DNA from: an uncultured Planctomycetota bacterium
GTDB lineage: Bacteria > Planctomycetota > Phycisphaerae > SM23-33
Assembly: GCA_903892515.1 (NCBI GenBank)
Contig: CAITIS010000087.1
Location: 16,233-80,232 of the forward strand
DNA: 64,000 nt
Direction of reading: 5' to 3'
Below the pieces are notes generated by a model, which saw only the letters and a program-made list of their open reading frames with translations, was not told the origin of the DNA and made no database searches. The position numbers and the translations under genes are program-made. This document shows positions 1-8,700 of this stretch, in pieces. Every line of letters starts with the position of its first letter. Within the stretch, counting starts at the first letter, position 1.

Positions 1-1796
1 GTCGGCAAGCGGCGGTCGAGCCGTGGCCGCAGCAGCAGGCGGAACATGTCCAGAATCGGCCAGGCGAACGACGAGGCCGTGTACTGCATGCGCGTGGTGG
101 GGGCGACGTAGCCGCAGTCCCACGTACCGGCCTGTTCCATGACGCGCCCACCCAGCAGCCGTCGCCGTACGATCGCAAGGGCCAGGATCAGCACGAGTAA
201 GAGGGCCGCGCCGGCGCTGATACGCCACAGCAGCCCGACGATATCAATGCCAGTAGAGTTCGCGACGGTTGCGGCGGCGGGCAAGAACAAGCCGCTCGTC
301 AGCGGCGCGACGGCGCGGACGACCAGCGGGCCCAGTAGGCCGATCAACATGCACAGCCCGGCCAGCACTGCCATCGGCAAGCGCATGCTCGCCGACGCTT
401 CATGGGCATGGGCGGCCAAATCGCTGCGCGGCTCGCCCAGGAACACAATCCCAAAGACCTTCGTGAAGCACGCCACGGCCAGGCCGCCAATGATCGCTAG
501 TGCGCCCAGCGCCACCATGCCGGCGGCGGCCACATCGGATCGTCCCGCCTGGGCGATGCCCGATAAGGCCCCGACGTACAGGAGAAACTCGCTCACGAAA
601 CCGTTGAATGGCGGCAGCCCGCAGATGGCGGCCGATCCGATCAGGAAGGCCACGCCAGTCTGGCCCATCCGCTTCAACAGGCCGCCGAGTTGCTCGATGT
701 CGCGCGTGCCTGTTCCGTGCGCCACTGCCCCGGCGCCCAGGAACAGCAGGCTCTTGAAGATGGCGTGGTTCCATATATGCAGCAACCCGCCCAGCAGCCC
801 CAGCGTGGCCAGCGTGGTGTTGCCGGTGCTGATTCCCAGCAGCCACAGCCCCAGGGCCATGCAGATGATGCCGATGTTCTCCACGCTGCTATAGGCCAGG
901 AGCCGCTTGAGGTCGCGCTGGGCCAGGGCCAGCAGTACGCCGCCGATGCCCGAGACCGCGCCGATTACCAGCAGGGTCCATCCCCACCATTCGGGCGGCG
1001 TGCCTAGGAACGTCAGCGTCCGCAGGATGCCGTAGATGCCCGTCTTGATCATCACCCCGCTCATGACGGCCGAGACGTGCGAAGGGGCCGCCGGGTGCGC
1101 TTCGGGCAGCCACACGTGCATGGGCATGAAGCCCGCCTTGGTGCCGAAGCCGACCACCGCCAGCAGGAACAGCACGCCCGCTGACATGGAGTCAGCCGGC
1201 AGGGCGAACCGCTCGAAGTCCATCGTCTGGTGCTGCCAGCCCAGCAGCACGAATAATGCCAGCAGGAAGGCCGTGCCCAGGTGCGTGGCCACCAGATACG
1301 TCCAGCCGGCCTCGCGGACCTCAGGCCGCTCGTGGTCGAACATCACCAGAAAGAACGACGCCAGCGACATGAATTCCCACGCCAGCAGGAAGAGCATGCC
1401 GTTGCGGGCCGTCACCACCAGCAGCATGCTGGCAAAGAGCACATTGTAGAAGCACCACGACGCGCCCAGGTTCTTCCGGCCAATATCCGCCTTGAGATAG
1501 CCCGCGCCGTACACCGCCGCCAGGCCGCAGATCACGGCGATGATAAGGATGAAGAAGGCCGACAGGCCGTCCACCGCCAGGCGGAACGAGCCGAAGGGCA
1601 CACTCCAGTGCATGTGGAACGCGGACGTTTGGCCGGTGCAGAGCGCATGCGCAGCACCCAGGATGGCCGGAATCGCGCCCAGCACGCCCACGGCGGCCCC
1701 CAGCCGATTGGCCGAACCGCGCGTGCCCAGCGCCGCGCAGGCCGCTCCGCCCGACAGCAACACGCCTACCGAGATCAGCAACAAGACCACGCTCAC
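1..1796 (-). CDS. hyfB: Hydrogenase-4 component B-like proton-pumping membrane subunit (3' end outside window)
   Basis: A very hydrophobic polytopic protein of the NuoL/MrpA/HyfB antiporter-like family. It should sit in the inner membrane and couple a group 4 [NiFe] hydrogenase or related complex to ion translocation. Read on the minus strand from a GTG at 1796, it has the family's TM-borne EFMSLASF, the FGTKAGFMPMHVWLPEAHP segment with its conserved Lys, the LLHIWNHAIFKSLLFLGAG stretch, and a GTRDIEQLGGL loop typical of HyfB/HycC. Near the window edge WDCGY and MQYTASSF resemble the HyfB C-terminus, so only a little is missing. The GTG overlaps the TGA of the upstream HTH-EIIA gene (GTGA), implying translational coupling. 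An Mrp-type antiporter or Ech-like subunit is the main alternative; genes beyond the window would decide. Confidence 0.85.
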   Translation of the reverse strand, partial: MSVVLLLISVGVLLSGGAACAALGTRGSANRLGAAVGVLGAIPAILGAAHALCTGQTSAFHMHWSVPFGSFRLAVDGLSAFFILIIAVICGLAAVYGAGYLKADIGRKNLGASWCFYNVLFASMLLVVTARNGMLFLLAWEFMSLASFFLVMFDHERPEVREAGWTYLVATHLGTAFLLALFVLLGWQHQTMDFERFALPADSMSAGVLFLLAVVGFGTKAGFMPMHVWLPEAHPAAPSHVSAVMSGVMIKTGIYGILRTLTFLGTPPEWWGWTLLVIGAVSGIGGVLLALAQRDLKRLLAYSSVENIGIICMALGLWLLGISTGNTTLATLGLLGGLLHIWNHAIFKSLLFLGAGAVAHGTGTRDIEQLGGLLKRMGQTGVAFLIGSAAICGLPPFNGFVSEFLLYVGALSGIAQAGRSDVAAAGMVALGALAIIGGLAVACFTKVFGIVFLGEPRSDLAAHAHEASASMRLPMAVLAGLCMLIGLLGPLVVRAVAPLTSGLFLPAAATVANSTGIDIVGLLWRISAGAALLLVLILALAIVRRRLLGGRVMEQAGTWDCGYVAPTTRMQYTASSFAWPILDMFRLLLRPRLDRRLP

Positions 1797-2494
1797 TTGG
1801 CCGGCTCCTGGGCCTTGGCGTTGATGGCGGCGACATGCTCGTCCAGCAGGGCTGCGCTGCTGAGAATTTCGTCGCGCGACGCCCGCGTGGTCACTGCCTG
1901 CGTAAACGGCGAGCCTCTGAGCCCGTACGCCAATTTGGACAGCAGGTTGAGATGGGCCTTGATCGTCGGGCTGATGATCGTGAACAGCGTGTGCACGGGT
2001 TTGCCGTCGATGGCCTGGAAGTCGATGTCGTTTTCCAGGAAGCTCAAGGCCACGATGGGCTGAACCACGTGCAGGGTAACCGGATTGCGAACGTGGGGGA
2101 TGGCGATGCCGTCACCGATGGCGGTGGAGCCCACCGATTCACGGGCCAGCAGAACTTGCAGCAGAAATTCGCGGTCCACCCCGTCGGGCAGCGGCAGAAT
2201 CTCCACGATGCTGCGCAAGGCCGACGGCTTGTCGGTGCCGCTGACGCGGTAGTGAATTCCGCCCGCCCGCAAGGCCTGGGCCAACGATGGAATGAAGGTG
2301 TCTTCTGGCTCCTCTAACATCTTTGGAGACATTGGAATGCGTTCGGAGGTAGCCCATTCCAGCAGCTCGGCGCGGTTGAAGCGGTACTGTTCGTTCACGC
2401 GATGCGCGGGCAAGGCCTTCTGGGCGATCCACCTGTAGATCGTCTTTTCAGACACATCCAGCAGCTCTGCCGCATCTCGGACACGGAGTCTCAT
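1793..2494 (-). CDS. Excisionase-type HTH protein fused to a PTS EIIA (PtsN/fructose-type) domain
   Basis: A 233-residue probable regulator. Residues 1-50 form a MerR/excisionase-like winged helix (RDAAELLDVSEKTIYRWI, then RFNRAELLEW). Residues 65-225 form a PTS EIIA type-2 domain with the phosphorylatable histidine in GIAIPHVRNP (His134). EIIA of this family normally accepts phosphate from HPr; fused to a DNA-binding domain it is likely to tune transcription to PTS phosphorylation state. That role is inferred. ATG at 2494 is preferred because AAGGTGA lies just upstream; a GTG at 2503 is possible but lacks a spaced Shine-Dalgarno. The stop overlaps the GTG of the hyfB-like gene by four bases, so the two are probably one transcript. 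No EIIB or EIIC gene is visible here. Confidence 0.85.
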   Translation of the reverse strand: MRLRVRDAAELLDVSEKTIYRWIAQKALPAHRVNEQYRFNRAELLEWATSERIPMSPKMLEEPEDTFIPSLAQALRAGGIHYRVSGTDKPSALRSIVEILPLPDGVDREFLLQVLLARESVGSTAIGDGIAIPHVRNPVTLHVVQPIVALSFLENDIDFQAIDGKPVHTLFTIISPTIKAHLNLLSKLAYGLRGSPFTQAVTTRASRDEILSSAALLDEHVAAINAKAQEPAK

Positions 2495-3126
2495 CAGTCT
2501 CACCTTGTCGTTCTATGCCCTCAGCTGGGACATCCATAGACAGAAAGGGTCAATTCTACCGGCCGAGTGTCACCAGTCAAGAAGCTGTTACGAGAAGAAT
2601 ATGTCGCGAATGCGGATGTGTGATGCATAAGGTCATGTGCGCCAACGCATTGCCTGCTCATGTCGGACAAATCCGACTGTGCCTCCGGCCATTCTGTAGC
2701 CCACGCGGTGCCCGGCCAGGAGGTAACGCTGTCAGGCGATGTGGGCTTGGGTCTCTCGCGGCCCCAGCGGCCTGACGGCAGCCGCACCACGTCTCGGGAG
2801 AGCGGTGCCGCCGGGATTTCGTCCAAGAGCACAGGACCATGAACGCCCTCCCGGCACCCGGGCCCAGGCCTCGACCAAGCCGAATGCGACCGCCAAGAAT
2901 CCCGTGCCGATTACAAACAGAAATACAGCTCATATGCATATACATATGAGCTGTTGGGCAGAGGCGAGCGACGCCAAAGCGAGGGCCAACCAGTCTGAAG
3001 AAAACGGCGTCACGCTGGTGCCCCGTGGCATGAAAACCGGGCGGTGGCTGCCAGAGAATATGGACGCCCGTGACCGATGATGCAACGAAAGCCGAGAATA
3101 AAGGGCATTTCTTCGTATTGGAATTC
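2495..3126. other. Long intergenic region between divergent genes
   Basis: About 630 bases with no convincing gene; the short open frames lack ribosome sites and recognisable products. It must carry the promoter of the HTH-EIIA/hyf operon. The one clear structure is the AT-rich perfect inverted repeat at 2925-2954. Confidence 0.6.
2925..2954. repeat. Perfect 12-bp inverted repeat, AT-rich
   Basis: ACAGCTCATATG and CATATGAGCTGT flank a six-base CATATA spacer. The arms match perfectly and stand out from the GC-rich background. There is no T-tract on either side, so it is not an obvious terminator. An operator or cruciform site between the divergent hyf and HU-like genes is possible; no binding protein is identified. 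Confidence 0.6.
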
Positions 3127-3155
3127 TTGCCCTTGAAAGCTTGACCTCATAGAAT
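3127..3155 (+). promoter_or_regulatory. Candidate sigma70-type promoter for the HU-like gene
   Basis: TTGCCC (4/6 to consensus) and TAGAAT (5/6) are separated by 17 bases, about 55 bases before the HU-like start codon. Confidence 0.45.
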
Positions 3156-3211
3156 ACGCCCTCGTGGACGTGCGTTTCATGGATTTCTTTAACCTTCTGA
3201 GGAGCACCAAA

Positions 3212-3529
3212 ATGGCAAAGAGTGCGAAACCGGCAACAAAGAGTGAGATTCTGTCCAACATCGCAGAGGCGACCGAGCTGTCCCGCAAGCAGGTGTCGTC
3301 CGTGTTCGAGGCGCTGTCTTGCCAGATCCAGGCCGCAGTAGGCAAGAAGGGCTCGGGCGTTTTTGCGTTGCCAGGCCTGCTGAAGATCATGGTCATTCAG
3401 AAGCCGGCCACCCCGAAGCGCAAGGGCATTAACCCCTTCACCAAGATGGAGCAGGTCTTCGCCGCCAAGCCCGCGCGCAAGGTCATCAAGGTCCGGCCCC
3501 TCAAGGCCCTCAAGGACATGGCCAGGTAA
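3212..3529 (+). CDS. HU/IHF-family DNA-binding protein
   Basis: A 105-residue basic protein of the bacterial histone-like HU/IHF family, expected to bind and bend DNA in the nucleoid. The N-terminal helical half (KSEILSNIAEATELSRKQV, then FEALSCQIQAAV) matches the dimerisation domain. The second half contains the DNA-wrapping arm region (KPATPKRKGINPFTK) and the closing VRPLKALKDM, equivalent to the usual KFKPGKALKD end. The ATG at 3212 is chosen over the upstream in-frame start because a GAGGAG site precedes it at good spacing. It is somewhat divergent from canonical HU: the arm lacks the usual RNP core and is more lysine-rich. No partner gene is adjacent. Confidence 0.85.
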   Translation: MAKSAKPATKSEILSNIAEATELSRKQVSSVFEALSCQIQAAVGKKGSGVFALPGLLKIMVIQKPATPKRKGINPFTKMEQVFAAKPARKVIKVRPLKALKDMAR

Positions 3530-3651
3530 ACAGCGGCTCGGACGTCCTCGCCTGCCGTGCAGGCGATCTGGTCGGCTGGGTGTAAGGGCCTCACTTGCGA
3601 TCAGCCAAAGTATCGAAATTCACAGGCCCTCGAAATGCGAAGGATACTCTG

Positions 3652-3735
3652 ATGGGAAAAGGCAATAACGCTCAGCAGAAGAAGAACGTCAAGAAGCCTA
3701 AGAAGGCCAAGGCCGACAAGGCCGCAAAGAAGTAA
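3652..3735 (+). CDS. 27-residue lysine-rich protein
   Basis: A tiny ORF, MGKGNNAQQKKNVKKPKKAK followed by seven more residues, about 45% Lys, preceded by AAGGA eight bases before the ATG. It lies about 120 bases after the HU-like gene and may share its transcript. Short lysine-rich proteins beginning MGKGNN and containing KKPKK are, from memory, found scattered across bacterial genomes as uncharacterised proteins. The composition suggests nucleic-acid contact. No function can be assigned. Confidence 0.6.
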   Translation: MGKGNNAQQKKNVKKPKKAKADKAAKK

Positions 3736-3968
3736 GCCGACGAACGAGGGTGCATCGTTTCACGCGGCGGCCCGATGTGAGGCCGTGGCGCCAGGGTGAA
3801 GGGTCCGAGGCCCGCTGCGGGCTTGTGCCATTGCGGCGGGCTCTTTGGGACGGATTGGTCTTCACCCGGCTTGGCATCTAGACGGCGCGCCGTGGAAAAC
3901 ATGTGCTTGGATCGCGCCGCCGCACGTTTGCGGCCTCGGGTTCGACCAGGCACAGGGGCAACATGAAA
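3736..3968. other. Intergenic stretch with GC-rich hairpins, possible 3' UTR or small RNA
   Basis: No ORF is convincing. The stretch contains GC-rich self-complementary patches (for example GCCCGC...GCGGGC near 3810-3834) and runs into a strong terminator hairpin at 3969. It could be an untranslated tail of the upstream genes or an independent small RNA; no known RNA family is recognised. Confidence 0.35.
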
Positions 3969-4005
3969 GAGGGCCGGAAGCCGTTGCTTCTGGCCCTCTT
4001 GTTCT
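3969..4005 (+). terminator. Rho-independent terminator
   Basis: A 13-bp stem (GAGGGCCGGAAGC pairing with GCTTCTGGCCCTC through one G-T wobble) closes a CGTT loop and is followed by TTGTTCT. Confidence 0.65.
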
Positions 4006-4154
4006 ATCCGCACGATTTCCTTCAACCATCGCCATCACTCTTGCAGCTTCGTCATTGCCGCGACGGATGTAACCCTGCGGTGCCGTGGGGCCACTAACTG
4101 GGTGAAGAGCAGTTGCCCCGGAGTGGGCAACGATAACGGGAAAGGAAACAGAGT

Positions 4155-4499
4155 ATGAGTAAGCTGGCGATGGGAATGATGATGTCGGCCGTGTTAGTTT
4201 TTGCAGCCAGCACCTGTCAAGCTGCCGGCAAGGACTGGGGCAATCGTGGCGGTGATCACAGTGCGTCGATCCGCAACGACAATCACGATGGCGGGTTCCG
4301 TGGCGGCGACCGTGACGATCACCGGTTTGTCGGCCATGATCGCGATTTCCGCGACCGGGGCCATGTGGCCTTCTACGGTGCTCCGGCTTACCGGTCCGTG
4401 TATGTCTGCCCGGCTCCGGTGGTGTACTACACGCCGGCCCCGGTGTACGTTGCAAGCCCGTGCTACCGGCCAGGATTCAGTTTCAGCTTTGGCTGGTAA
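4155..4499 (+). CDS. Small secreted protein, Gly/Asp/His-rich then Tyr/Pro-rich
   Basis: 114 residues with a clear signal peptide (positively charged start, hydrophobic MMMSAVLVFAAS, cleavage near CQAAG). The mature part has two compositional halves: residues 25-70 rich in Gly, Asp, Arg and His with recurrent GGD/HDRD patterns, and residues 71-114 rich in Tyr, Pro and Val with two conserved-looking Cys. GGAAAGGAA precedes the ATG. The gene is bracketed by terminators, so it is probably monocistronic. Low-complexity proteins like this occur as cell-envelope components in planctomycetes. Metal binding by the His/Asp half is conceivable but unproven. Confidence 0.7.
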   Translation: MSKLAMGMMMSAVLVFAASTCQAAGKDWGNRGGDHSASIRNDNHDGGFRGGDRDDHRFVGHDRDFRDRGHVAFYGAPAYRSVYVCPAPVVYYTPAPVYVASPCYRPGFSFSFGW

Positions 4500-4526
4500 G
4501 TGAAACGCAAGCGTGAGATTTCATTC

Positions 4527-4556
4527 AAGCCCCCGGGCATCGGGGGCTTCTTTTTT
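4527..4556 (+). terminator. Rho-independent terminator
   Basis: AAGCCCCCG pairs with CGGGGGCTT across a five-base loop and is followed by CTTTTTT. It lies 28 bases after the small secreted protein stop. Confidence 0.9.
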
Positions 4557-5213
4557 GCGCGTATGAAGTTGCGCATGGGCACCGACATTGCGGACGCCGC
4601 ACGGGCATGAATCGGCAATCTGTTGCAGCCGAGTGTCAGGCCATGTCGCCGACTGTTCCGGCGGTAACGTTGGCGTGCTCATGGATGATGAGATGACGGA
4701 CTGCGCGGCCTCGCGCGATGGAGTCGCGCGGAGCACGCAGCTGTTACGTCTGTAACGAATCTTCTGCTGGCGAGGGATTTCTGTTGCAGGTTTCGCGGAG
4801 GCGGGTGTAACATGCCGTGAGTCAGGAAGGCAGCACGGCTTCCTAGCGTCTGTCTGTTCGTCAACTCTGTTCGAGTAGGGCGATTAGTCCTGGGATGAGG
4901 TTGTGCGACGATCATCTCGGAGCGACTGGAATCCGCCTGTCCCAACTGTTCCAAGCTGTTACAGCATCGCACAAATCTTCTAGTTGCATCGCTACTTATT
5001 TCACAGCTCAAACGTACAATTACTATTGTGAACCGATTCCATCTCAGGCTCGTGTTAACGCGATTGTCGGATATTCACCTTACGTAGAGGGCATGGCTGG
5101 CCGCTGGTGGTCGGCATCGAGTGGCTTTATCTGCGCCGCTGACCAAGCCGGCGGCGCTGTGGGTGTGTCGTAGAGTGGCTGTGCAGGCCGTCACTACTTG
5201 AAAGGCTATTGGG
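4557..5213. other. Leader/promoter region of the hydrogenase operon
   Basis: About 650 bases without a credible gene; a 92-codon open frame at 4895-5173 has no ribosome site or recognisable product. GC content falls around 4970-5045, where a candidate promoter and a Rex-like half-site lie. Several short palindromes containing GTTAC occur at 4740-4760 and 4955-4970. Confidence 0.5.
5000..5043 (+). promoter_or_regulatory. Candidate promoter with a partial Rex-like operator
   Basis: TTCACA (5/6 to the -35 consensus) lies 18 bases before TATTGT (4/6 to -10). Overlapping the -10 is TTGTGAA-CCGA-TTC. The left half matches the consensus of the NADH sensor Rex (TTGTGAA-N4-TTCACAA), while only three bases of the right half match. 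Rex control of fermentative hydrogenases is established in other bacteria; here it is only suggested. Confidence 0.3.
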
Positions 5214-5747
5214 ATGATTCGGGAGAATAACGGCTGTCACTGTCAGCAGGCGTCGGAGCAGGAGTTGATGGCCCGGCTGGATGAGGTGCTCGAGCAGTAC
5301 AAGCACAAGCCCGGGGCGTTGATTCCCGTCTTGCAGATGGCGCAGGGCATCTTCGGGTATCTCCCCGAGGTGGCCATGAAGCGGATCGCGCTGGTGCTAA
5401 GCAAGAGCTACAGCGAGGTGGCCGGGGTGGTAAGCTTCTACTCCTTCTTCTCCACGATCCCGCGCGGCCAGCACCTGGTGCGCGTTTGCCTGGGCACGGC
5501 CTGCTACGTTCGCGGCGGCGCGCGGGTGCTCGAGGCGATCAAGCAGCACCTGGGCGTGGACGTGGGCCAGACGACCCCCGACAAGATGTTCACACTGGAA
5601 GTCGCCCGCTGCTTTGGCGCGTGCGGGCTGGCGCCGGTTATAACCATCGATGACGACGTGCATCATCGCGTCAAGGCCAATCGCGTCGAGGATGTGCTGG
5701 CCAAGTACCGCGAGCAGGAGCACGAGCCTGCCAGGAGGAAGCCCTAA
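5214..5747 (+). CDS. hydC: NADH-linked [FeFe] hydrogenase, NuoE-like [2Fe-2S] subunit
   Basis: A 177-residue NuoE/HndA-type thioredoxin-fold protein carrying one [2Fe-2S] cluster in a soluble multimeric hydrogenase. The cluster ligands are visible as CLGTAC (Cys92, Cys97) and CFGAC (Cys133, Cys137). The N-terminal helical bundle with GYLPEVAMKRIA is typical of the family. It is the first gene of hydC-hydB-hydA; its stop is two bases from the hydB start. In related complexes this subunit docks on the NuoF-like subunit and relays electrons to or from FMN. Complex I NuoE is ruled out by the neighbouring HydA. Confidence 0.93.
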   Translation: MIRENNGCHCQQASEQELMARLDEVLEQYKHKPGALIPVLQMAQGIFGYLPEVAMKRIALVLSKSYSEVAGVVSFYSFFSTIPRGQHLVRVCLGTACYVRGGARVLEAIKQHLGVDVGQTTPDKMFTLEVARCFGACGLAPVITIDDDVHHRVKANRVEDVLAKYREQEHEPARRKP

Positions 5748-5749
5748 TC

Positions 5750-8700
5750 ATGGCAAAGATCAATTCCATCCAAGACCTCAACGCCCTGAAGCAGTCGGCC
5801 CTTGAACAGATCGGCCTGCGCGTCGGCCAGGCGGCGCCGGCCACGGCGGAATTCGGCGCTCCCAACGTTCGCAAGCACCTGTTGGTGTGTACCGGCGGCG
5901 GGTGTATCGCCTCGGGCGCGCTGGACATTCGCGACGCCTTGCGCGACAGCCTGGATAAGCATGGCCTGTCGCGCGAGTGCAAGGTCATCGAGACCGGCTG
6001 CCTTGGCCCCTGTGCAATTGGGCCGGTGGTGGCGGTGTACCCTGAGGGCGTGCTGTACCAGGGCGTGACCCCCGAGGACGCCCCCGAGATCGTCGCCCAG
6101 CACATCGCCCGCGACCAGGTGGTCGAGCGGCTGGTGACCAAGCGGCCTGACGGCACGATTCCGACGCTGAATGAACTCAACTTCCTGCGGCGGCAGGTCA
6201 AGGTCGTGCTGCGTAACTGCGGCCTGATCGACCCGCAGAACATCGACGAGTACATCGCCCGCGACGGCTACCAGGGCTTGGCCAAGGTTCTGGGCGGCCT
6301 GACGCCCGAGCACGTGATCGATGAAGTGAAGAAGGCCGGCCTGCGTGGCCGAGGCGGCGCGGGCTTCTTGACGGGCACGAAGTGGGCCCTGACGCGTCGG
6401 GCCAAGGGCGACCAGAAGTACGTCCTGTGCAACGGCGACGAGGGCGACCCCGGCGCGTTCATGGATCGCAGCGTTTTGGAAGGCGACCCGCACACGGTGG
6501 TCGAGGGCATGGCCATCGCCGCCTACGCCATCGGCGCCAGCCAGGGCTACGCGTACATCCGGGCCGAATATCCGCTGGCGGTGGAGCGGTTCGAGCGGGC
6601 ATTGCAGCAGGCGCGCGAGTCGGGCCTGCTGGGCCAGAACATCATGGGCAGCGGTTTTAGCTTCGACATCGAAGTCCGCATGGGCTCCGGGGCGTTTGTG
6701 TGCGGCGAAGAAACCGCGCTGATGACCTCCATCGAGGGCCATCGCGGCGAGCCGCGCCCGCGTCCGCCGTTCCCGGCCAATAAGGGCCTGTGGGACAAAC
6801 CCAGCAGTCTGAATAACGTCGAGACTTTCGCCAACGTGCCGCCCATCATGGTCAACGGCTCGGCTTGGTTTGCGGGCATGGGCACGGAAAAGAGCAAGGG
6901 CACGAAGGTATTTGCCCTCGCCGGCGCGGTCAACAACACCGGCCTGGTCGAGGTGCCCATTGGTATGCCCTTGGGCGAGATCATCTACGACATCGGCGGG
7001 GGCATTCCCAACGGCAAGCGTTTCAAAGCCGCCCAGATCGGCGGGCCTTCGGGCGGGTGCATCCCCAAGGAGCACCTGAACGTGCCGGTGGATTACGAAT
7101 CGCTGACCGAACTGGGCGCGATCATGGGCTCGGGCGGGCTGATCGTGATGGACGAGGACACGTGCATGGTGGACGTGGCCCGGTTCTTCCTGGATTTTGT
7201 ACAGGACGAATCATGCGGCAAGTGCCCGCCCTGTCGCGTCGGCACAAAGCGAATGCTCGAGATCGTCACGCGAATCTGCGAGGGCAAGGGCGTCGAGGGC
7301 GACGTCGAGCGGCTGCTCGACCTGGGCCAGAAGATCAAGGACACAGCCTTGTGCGGCCTGGGGCAGACGGCGCCCAACCCGGTGCTCTCTACGATCCGCT
7401 ACTTCCGCAACGAGTACGACGCCCACATTCGCGACAAGCACTGCCCGGCCGGCGTGTGCCCGTCGCTGGTGAAAGCGCCGTGCTCCAACGCCTGCCCAGC
7501 CAACGTGAATATCCCGGGCTTTGTGTCGCTGATCGGCGAGAAGCGTTACGCCGAGGCCCTGCAATTGCATCGCGAGCGGAACCCGTTCGCGTCGGTGTGT
7601 GCCCGCGTGTGCTTCCACACGTGCGAGGACAAGTGCCGCCGGGCCACGCTGGACGAGCCGCTCTCGATCCGCGGCCTAAAGCGGTTCATGGCCGAGCAGG
7701 AAGTCACGGTGCAACTGCCTGACGTGATCGAGAACGAAGCCAATGCCAGGCGGAAGATCGCCATTGTCGGGGCCGGGCCGTCGGGGCTGTCGTGCGCGTA
7801 TTTCCTGGCCCGGCTGGGGTATCAGCCGAAGGTATTTGAAGCCGAGCCGCGTCCTGGCGGCATGCTCATGCAGGCGATTCCGGCCTACCGGCTGCCGCGC
7901 GAGGAACTGGCGCGCGAAGTGCGAATGATCGAGCGGCTGGGCGTGGACATCGAGACCAACACGCGGTTGGGACGCGATTTCACGCTGCAAGGGCTCAAGC
8001 ACGAAGGCTACGAAGCGGTGTTTGTGGGCGTGGGTGCGCCGCTGGGCACGACGCTGGGGATTCCCGGCGAGGACTCCATCGGCGTGACCGAGGCCTTGCG
8101 GTTCCTGCGTGATTACAACATTCGCGGCAGCGTGCCGATCGGCGAGGACGTGGTTGTGATCGGCGGCGGCAATGCCGCCATCGACGCCGCCCGCACCGCC
8201 ATCCGGCTGGGCGCCAAGACGGTGACCATTCTGTACCGCCGCACGCGGGCGGAGATGCCCGCCTACCAGGAAGAAGTGGAAGAGGCCGAACACGAGGGCG
8301 TGCAGATCGACGTGCTGGTGGCGCCGGTGGAGATTCTGTCTGAGCATGGCCGCGTTGTGGGCGTCAAGTGCAAGAATATGATCCTGGGCGAGTTCGACCG
8401 CAGCGGCCGGCGGCGGCCCGTGGAAGGCAGCAGCAGCGAGTTCACGATCAAGGCCGACCAGGTCATCTCCGGCATCGGTCAGCGGCTCGACGCCAAGGGC
8501 GTGTTGGACGTGGCCTTGCGGCTCAAACGCAACGGCTTCATCGATGTCGATCCGACGACGATGCAGACCTCCGAGCCGTGGATCTTCGCCGGCGGCGACG
8601 CGGTGCTGGGACCGGCCTCGGTGGTTGAGGCGATAGCGGCAGGCGAGAAGGCGGCCGTCGGAATCGATCAGCACCTGACCGGTGCGGCCCATGCGTTCTG

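Noticed and set aside
400..846. 148-codon minus-strand frame within the hyfB-like region
   Set aside because: The neighbouring minus frame encodes a clear HyfB-like membrane protein across the same bases.
3942..3961. GGTTCGACC string resembling a tRNA T-arm
   Set aside because: No matching acceptor, D or anticodon arms could be folded around it, and the downstream stem is a terminator.
4895..5173. 92-codon open frame upstream of hydC
   Set aside because: No ribosome site, atypical composition and it covers the probable promoter.
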